A DNA stretch of 6,917 bases from JBDKGV01 sp039798005. Its GTDB lineage: Bacteria; Fibrobacterota; Fibrobacteria; UBA5070. Position 1 is the first letter of the stretch. Each line of letters starts with the position of its first letter. Location: NCBI GenBank assembly GCA_039798005.1, contig JBDKGV010000192.1, positions 1-6,917 on the forward strand, written 5' to 3'. Below are positions 5,707 to 6,917 of this stretch, piece after piece. Under the pieces are notes generated by a model. The model was not told the origin of the DNA, did no database searches, and worked only from the letters and a program-made list of their open reading frames with translations. Made by a program: the position numbers and the translations under genes.

Positions 5707-6540
5707 TTAAGCAGCCATCTTTGCTTCAAACTCGATGGGGCTGCACCCACCGAGCGAGGTGTGTCTTCGGGTGGAGTTGTACCATCCGTCGATCCAATCT
5801 AGCATGGCCACCTCGACAGCCGGGCAGTCTTCCAGGATGAACCGAGCTATGCCGGTTTCCTGCTTCAAGGTGCCAAACAAACTCTCTGTGGGAGCATTGT
5901 CCCAGCATTGCCCCCGCCGACTCATCGACTGAAGGATACCGGAGTCCTTGAGGTACTGCACAAGCTCAAGCGAGGTGTACTGGCAGCCTTGATCCGAATG
6001 GAACATCAGGCGCCAGCGGCGAGGCTGACGCAGACGTATCGCTTTGGCCAGCGCACTCTTGACCAAGGCCGTGTCAGGCTTGTCGCCGACCGACCATCCC
6101 ACCACTCGGCGCGAGAACAGATCCAAGATGACCGCCAAGTACGCCCAGCCGCGAGTCGTCCAGATGTAGGTGATGTCCGATGTCCACACCCGGTTCATCC
6201 TAGTCACCTTGAACTGACGATTCAGCCGATTCTTGGCCACCCGATGTTCGCCTGCCTTGCCCTTTCCATAGGGCTTGGGAAGGCTTGCCGTGGGCCTCAA
6301 GCCTTGCTCTGCCATCAGTCGAAGGATCAGCTTGCGGCCATGACGAATGCCTTGTTTTGACAATTCCTGTCGAATGGAGCGATGCCCATAGTTGCAGCGG
6401 TACTTGTTGAAGATCACATTGATCTGCTCACGAAGAACGGGATGGTCTGGTGTCTTGTCCCGCTTGCTCCAGTCGTGCAACCCCGAACGGCTGACCTGAA
6501 GGGCACGGCACATCCGGACGGTTTCGTGGCTACCCTTCAT
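5707..6540 (-). CDS. IS3-family transposase OrfB, DDE catalytic domain
   Basis: This 277-residue open frame holds the catalytic half of the transposase. Its N-terminal part (about 1-110) includes YRCNYGHRSIRQEL, the HTH_21-type segment. The integrase-like core follows, with the acidic triad D122 (SDITYIW), D183 (FHSDQGCQYTS) and E219 (NAPTESLFGTLK), spaced exactly DD(35)E with Lys226 seven residues after the Glu. The end has YNSTRRHTSLGGCSP, the usual rve_3 pattern. It lies in the -1 frame relative to orfA. ATG 6540 overlaps the orfA stop (ATGA), but the main product is expected to be the OrfAB fusion of 387 residues made by frameshifting at 6600-6606. After the shift the frame reads SHGVLRQGSSPAQKYAWIQS before Met1 of the open frame, which fits the normal IS3 OrfAB junction. 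All catalytic residues are intact. Confidence 0.95.
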   Translation of the reverse strand: MKGSHETVRMCRALQVSRSGLHDWSKRDKTPDHPVLREQINVIFNKYRCNYGHRSIRQELSKQGIRHGRKLILRLMAEQGLRPTASLPKPYGKGKAGEHRVAKNRLNRQFKVTRMNRVWTSDITYIWTTRGWAYLAVILDLFSRRVVGWSVGDKPDTALVKSALAKAIRLRQPRRWRLMFHSDQGCQYTSLELVQYLKDSGILQSMSRRGQCWDNAPTESLFGTLKQETGIARFILEDCPAVEVAMLDWIDGWYNSTRRHTSLGGCSPIEFEAKMAA

Positions 6541-6869
6541 GCTTTGGATCCAGGCGTACTTCTGGGCGGGACTCGATCCCTGGCGAAGTACGCCGTGGCT
6601 TTTTTTAGGATCTCGTTCTCCTCCCGCAGATTGGCCACCTCCTTCTCCAACGCAGCCAAGCGAGCCTTGTCTTCAAGGGCCATCGCAAGACCCTGCCCCT
6701 TGCTGCGGGCCAAGTCGGCGGCGTTCTTCCAGCTGTTCAGAAGACTGTAGCCGATCCCCAGCTGACGAGCCGTCGCCGCGATGTTCTGGCTCTCTTGGGC
6801 CATCTGGACTGCGCGCTCCTTGAAAGCCGAGTCATGTGTCCTACGAGGGGACTTGGGAGTCTCTGTCAT
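6537..6869 (-). CDS. IS3-family OrfA, DNA-binding protein
   Basis: This 110-residue protein binds the IS ends and regulates transposition. Residues about 10-50 are a HTH_Tnp_1-type helix-turn-helix (HDSAFKERAVQMA, then IAATARQLGIGYSLLNSWKN). Residues about 67-90 form a leucine-zipper-like coiled coil (LEKEVANLREENEILKK) used for oligomerisation in this family. The slippery codons Lys89-Lys90 lie at the end of the zipper, so the -1 product joins the complete HTH plus zipper to the DDE domain. The 20 residues after the slip site in the zero frame have no conserved pattern. ATG 6869 has an AGGTAGG 8 nt upstream and leaves 48 bp to the IS end, a usual distance. Confidence 0.92.
   Translation of the reverse strand: MTETPKSPRRTHDSAFKERAVQMAQESQNIAATARQLGIGYSLLNSWKNAADLARSKGQGLAMALEDKARLAALEKEVANLREENEILKKATAYFARDRVPPRSTPGSKA
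6600..6606 (-). promoter_or_regulatory. A7 slippery site for programmed -1 frameshift
   Basis: On the minus strand the orfA codons read CTA AAA AAA GCC, giving an A-AAA-AAA heptamer. A -1 slip here moves from the orfA frame to the orfB frame, as in other IS3-family elements, and gives a 387-residue OrfAB. I did not identify a downstream stimulatory structure. Confidence 0.85.
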
Positions 6870-6893
6870 ACGTCAAACCTACCTGATCGTGAC

Positions 6894-6917
6894 GTCCGTC
6901 AGCAGGGGGACGGGTCA
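6894..6917. repeat. IS3-family terminal inverted repeat, orfA end
   Basis: The reverse complement starts TGACCCGTCCCCCT and pairs with 5679-5702 (20 of 24 positions identical). Its outermost base is the last base of the window. The transposase promoter should overlap or follow this end, but I see no convincing -35/-10 pair. Confidence 0.92.

Larger units (their letters stand above)
5679..6917 (-). mobile_element. Complete IS3-family insertion sequence, 1,239 bp
   Basis: The element is bounded by imperfect 24-bp terminal inverted repeats and begins TGA and ends TCA, as in the IS3 family. It carries orfA and orfB in the usual overlapping arrangement, with a slippery A7 and an intact DD(35)E transposase. 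Both genes are open and the element looks capable of transposition. It has inserted into a small coiled-coil gene in the same orientation as that gene. The host bases next to the inner end read GGCCAC (5673-5678). IS3 elements usually duplicate 3-5 bp of target, but the other flank is outside the window, so the duplication cannot be tested. The subgroup (IS3 or IS51 rather than IS150 or IS2) is a guess. Confidence 0.93.

Noticed and set aside
1..6917. CRISPR arrays, tRNA or rRNA genes, riboswitches, phage genes or defence genes
   Set aside because: I saw no regularly spaced repeats, no RNA-gene signatures and no such coding domains on either strand.

Overview
The window is GC-rich bacterial chromosome. 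Every gene I can support is read on the minus strand, so transcription runs from high to low coordinates. The source may be a member of Fibrobacterota: the partial family 9 glycoside hydrolase at the left edge carries a Fibrobacter-like active-site signature, and the plsY, gpsA and MerR-type genes suit a Gram-negative bacterium outside the Proteobacteria. This assignment rests on remembered sequence patterns, not on a search, and is tentative.

Layout in transcription order (right to left): (1) 6917-5679, a complete 1,239-bp IS3-family insertion sequence with 24-bp imperfect terminal inverted repeats, orfA, orfB and an A7 slippery site for programmed -1 frameshifting. Its outer repeat ends exactly on the last base of the window, as expected at an assembly break. 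(2) 5678-5484, the 64-codon 3' remnant of a small coiled-coil gene, probably of the sll1863-like stress-response type, cut by the insertion. (3) 5483-5347, a short spacer with a 10-bp inverted repeat. (4) 5346-1142, a tightly packed five-gene operon with overlapping or abutting start and stop codons: a PlsY-GpsA fusion, a MerR-type regulator with a long Pro/Ala-rich tail, a small two-helix membrane protein, an ABC ATPase and an ABC-2 permease. (5) 1141-1021, a spacer with a 12-bp palindrome and an 8-bp-stem hairpin. (6) 1020-1, the first 340 codons of an exported GH9 cellulase-type enzyme that continues beyond the left edge.

The most notable item is the single 590-residue reading frame joining PlsY (acyl-phosphate:glycerol-3-phosphate acyltransferase, membrane) to GpsA (NAD(P)-dependent glycerol-3-phosphate dehydrogenase, cytosol). 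GpsA makes the sn-glycerol-3-phosphate that PlsY acylates, so the protein joins two consecutive steps of phospholipid synthesis at the membrane. The downstream genes are coupled to it by TGATG, ATGA, TAG-ATG and 8-nt overlaps, so the regulator, the small membrane protein and the ABC exporter are probably made together with the lipid enzyme. Any role of the exporter in envelope or lipid work is inference from this arrangement alone.
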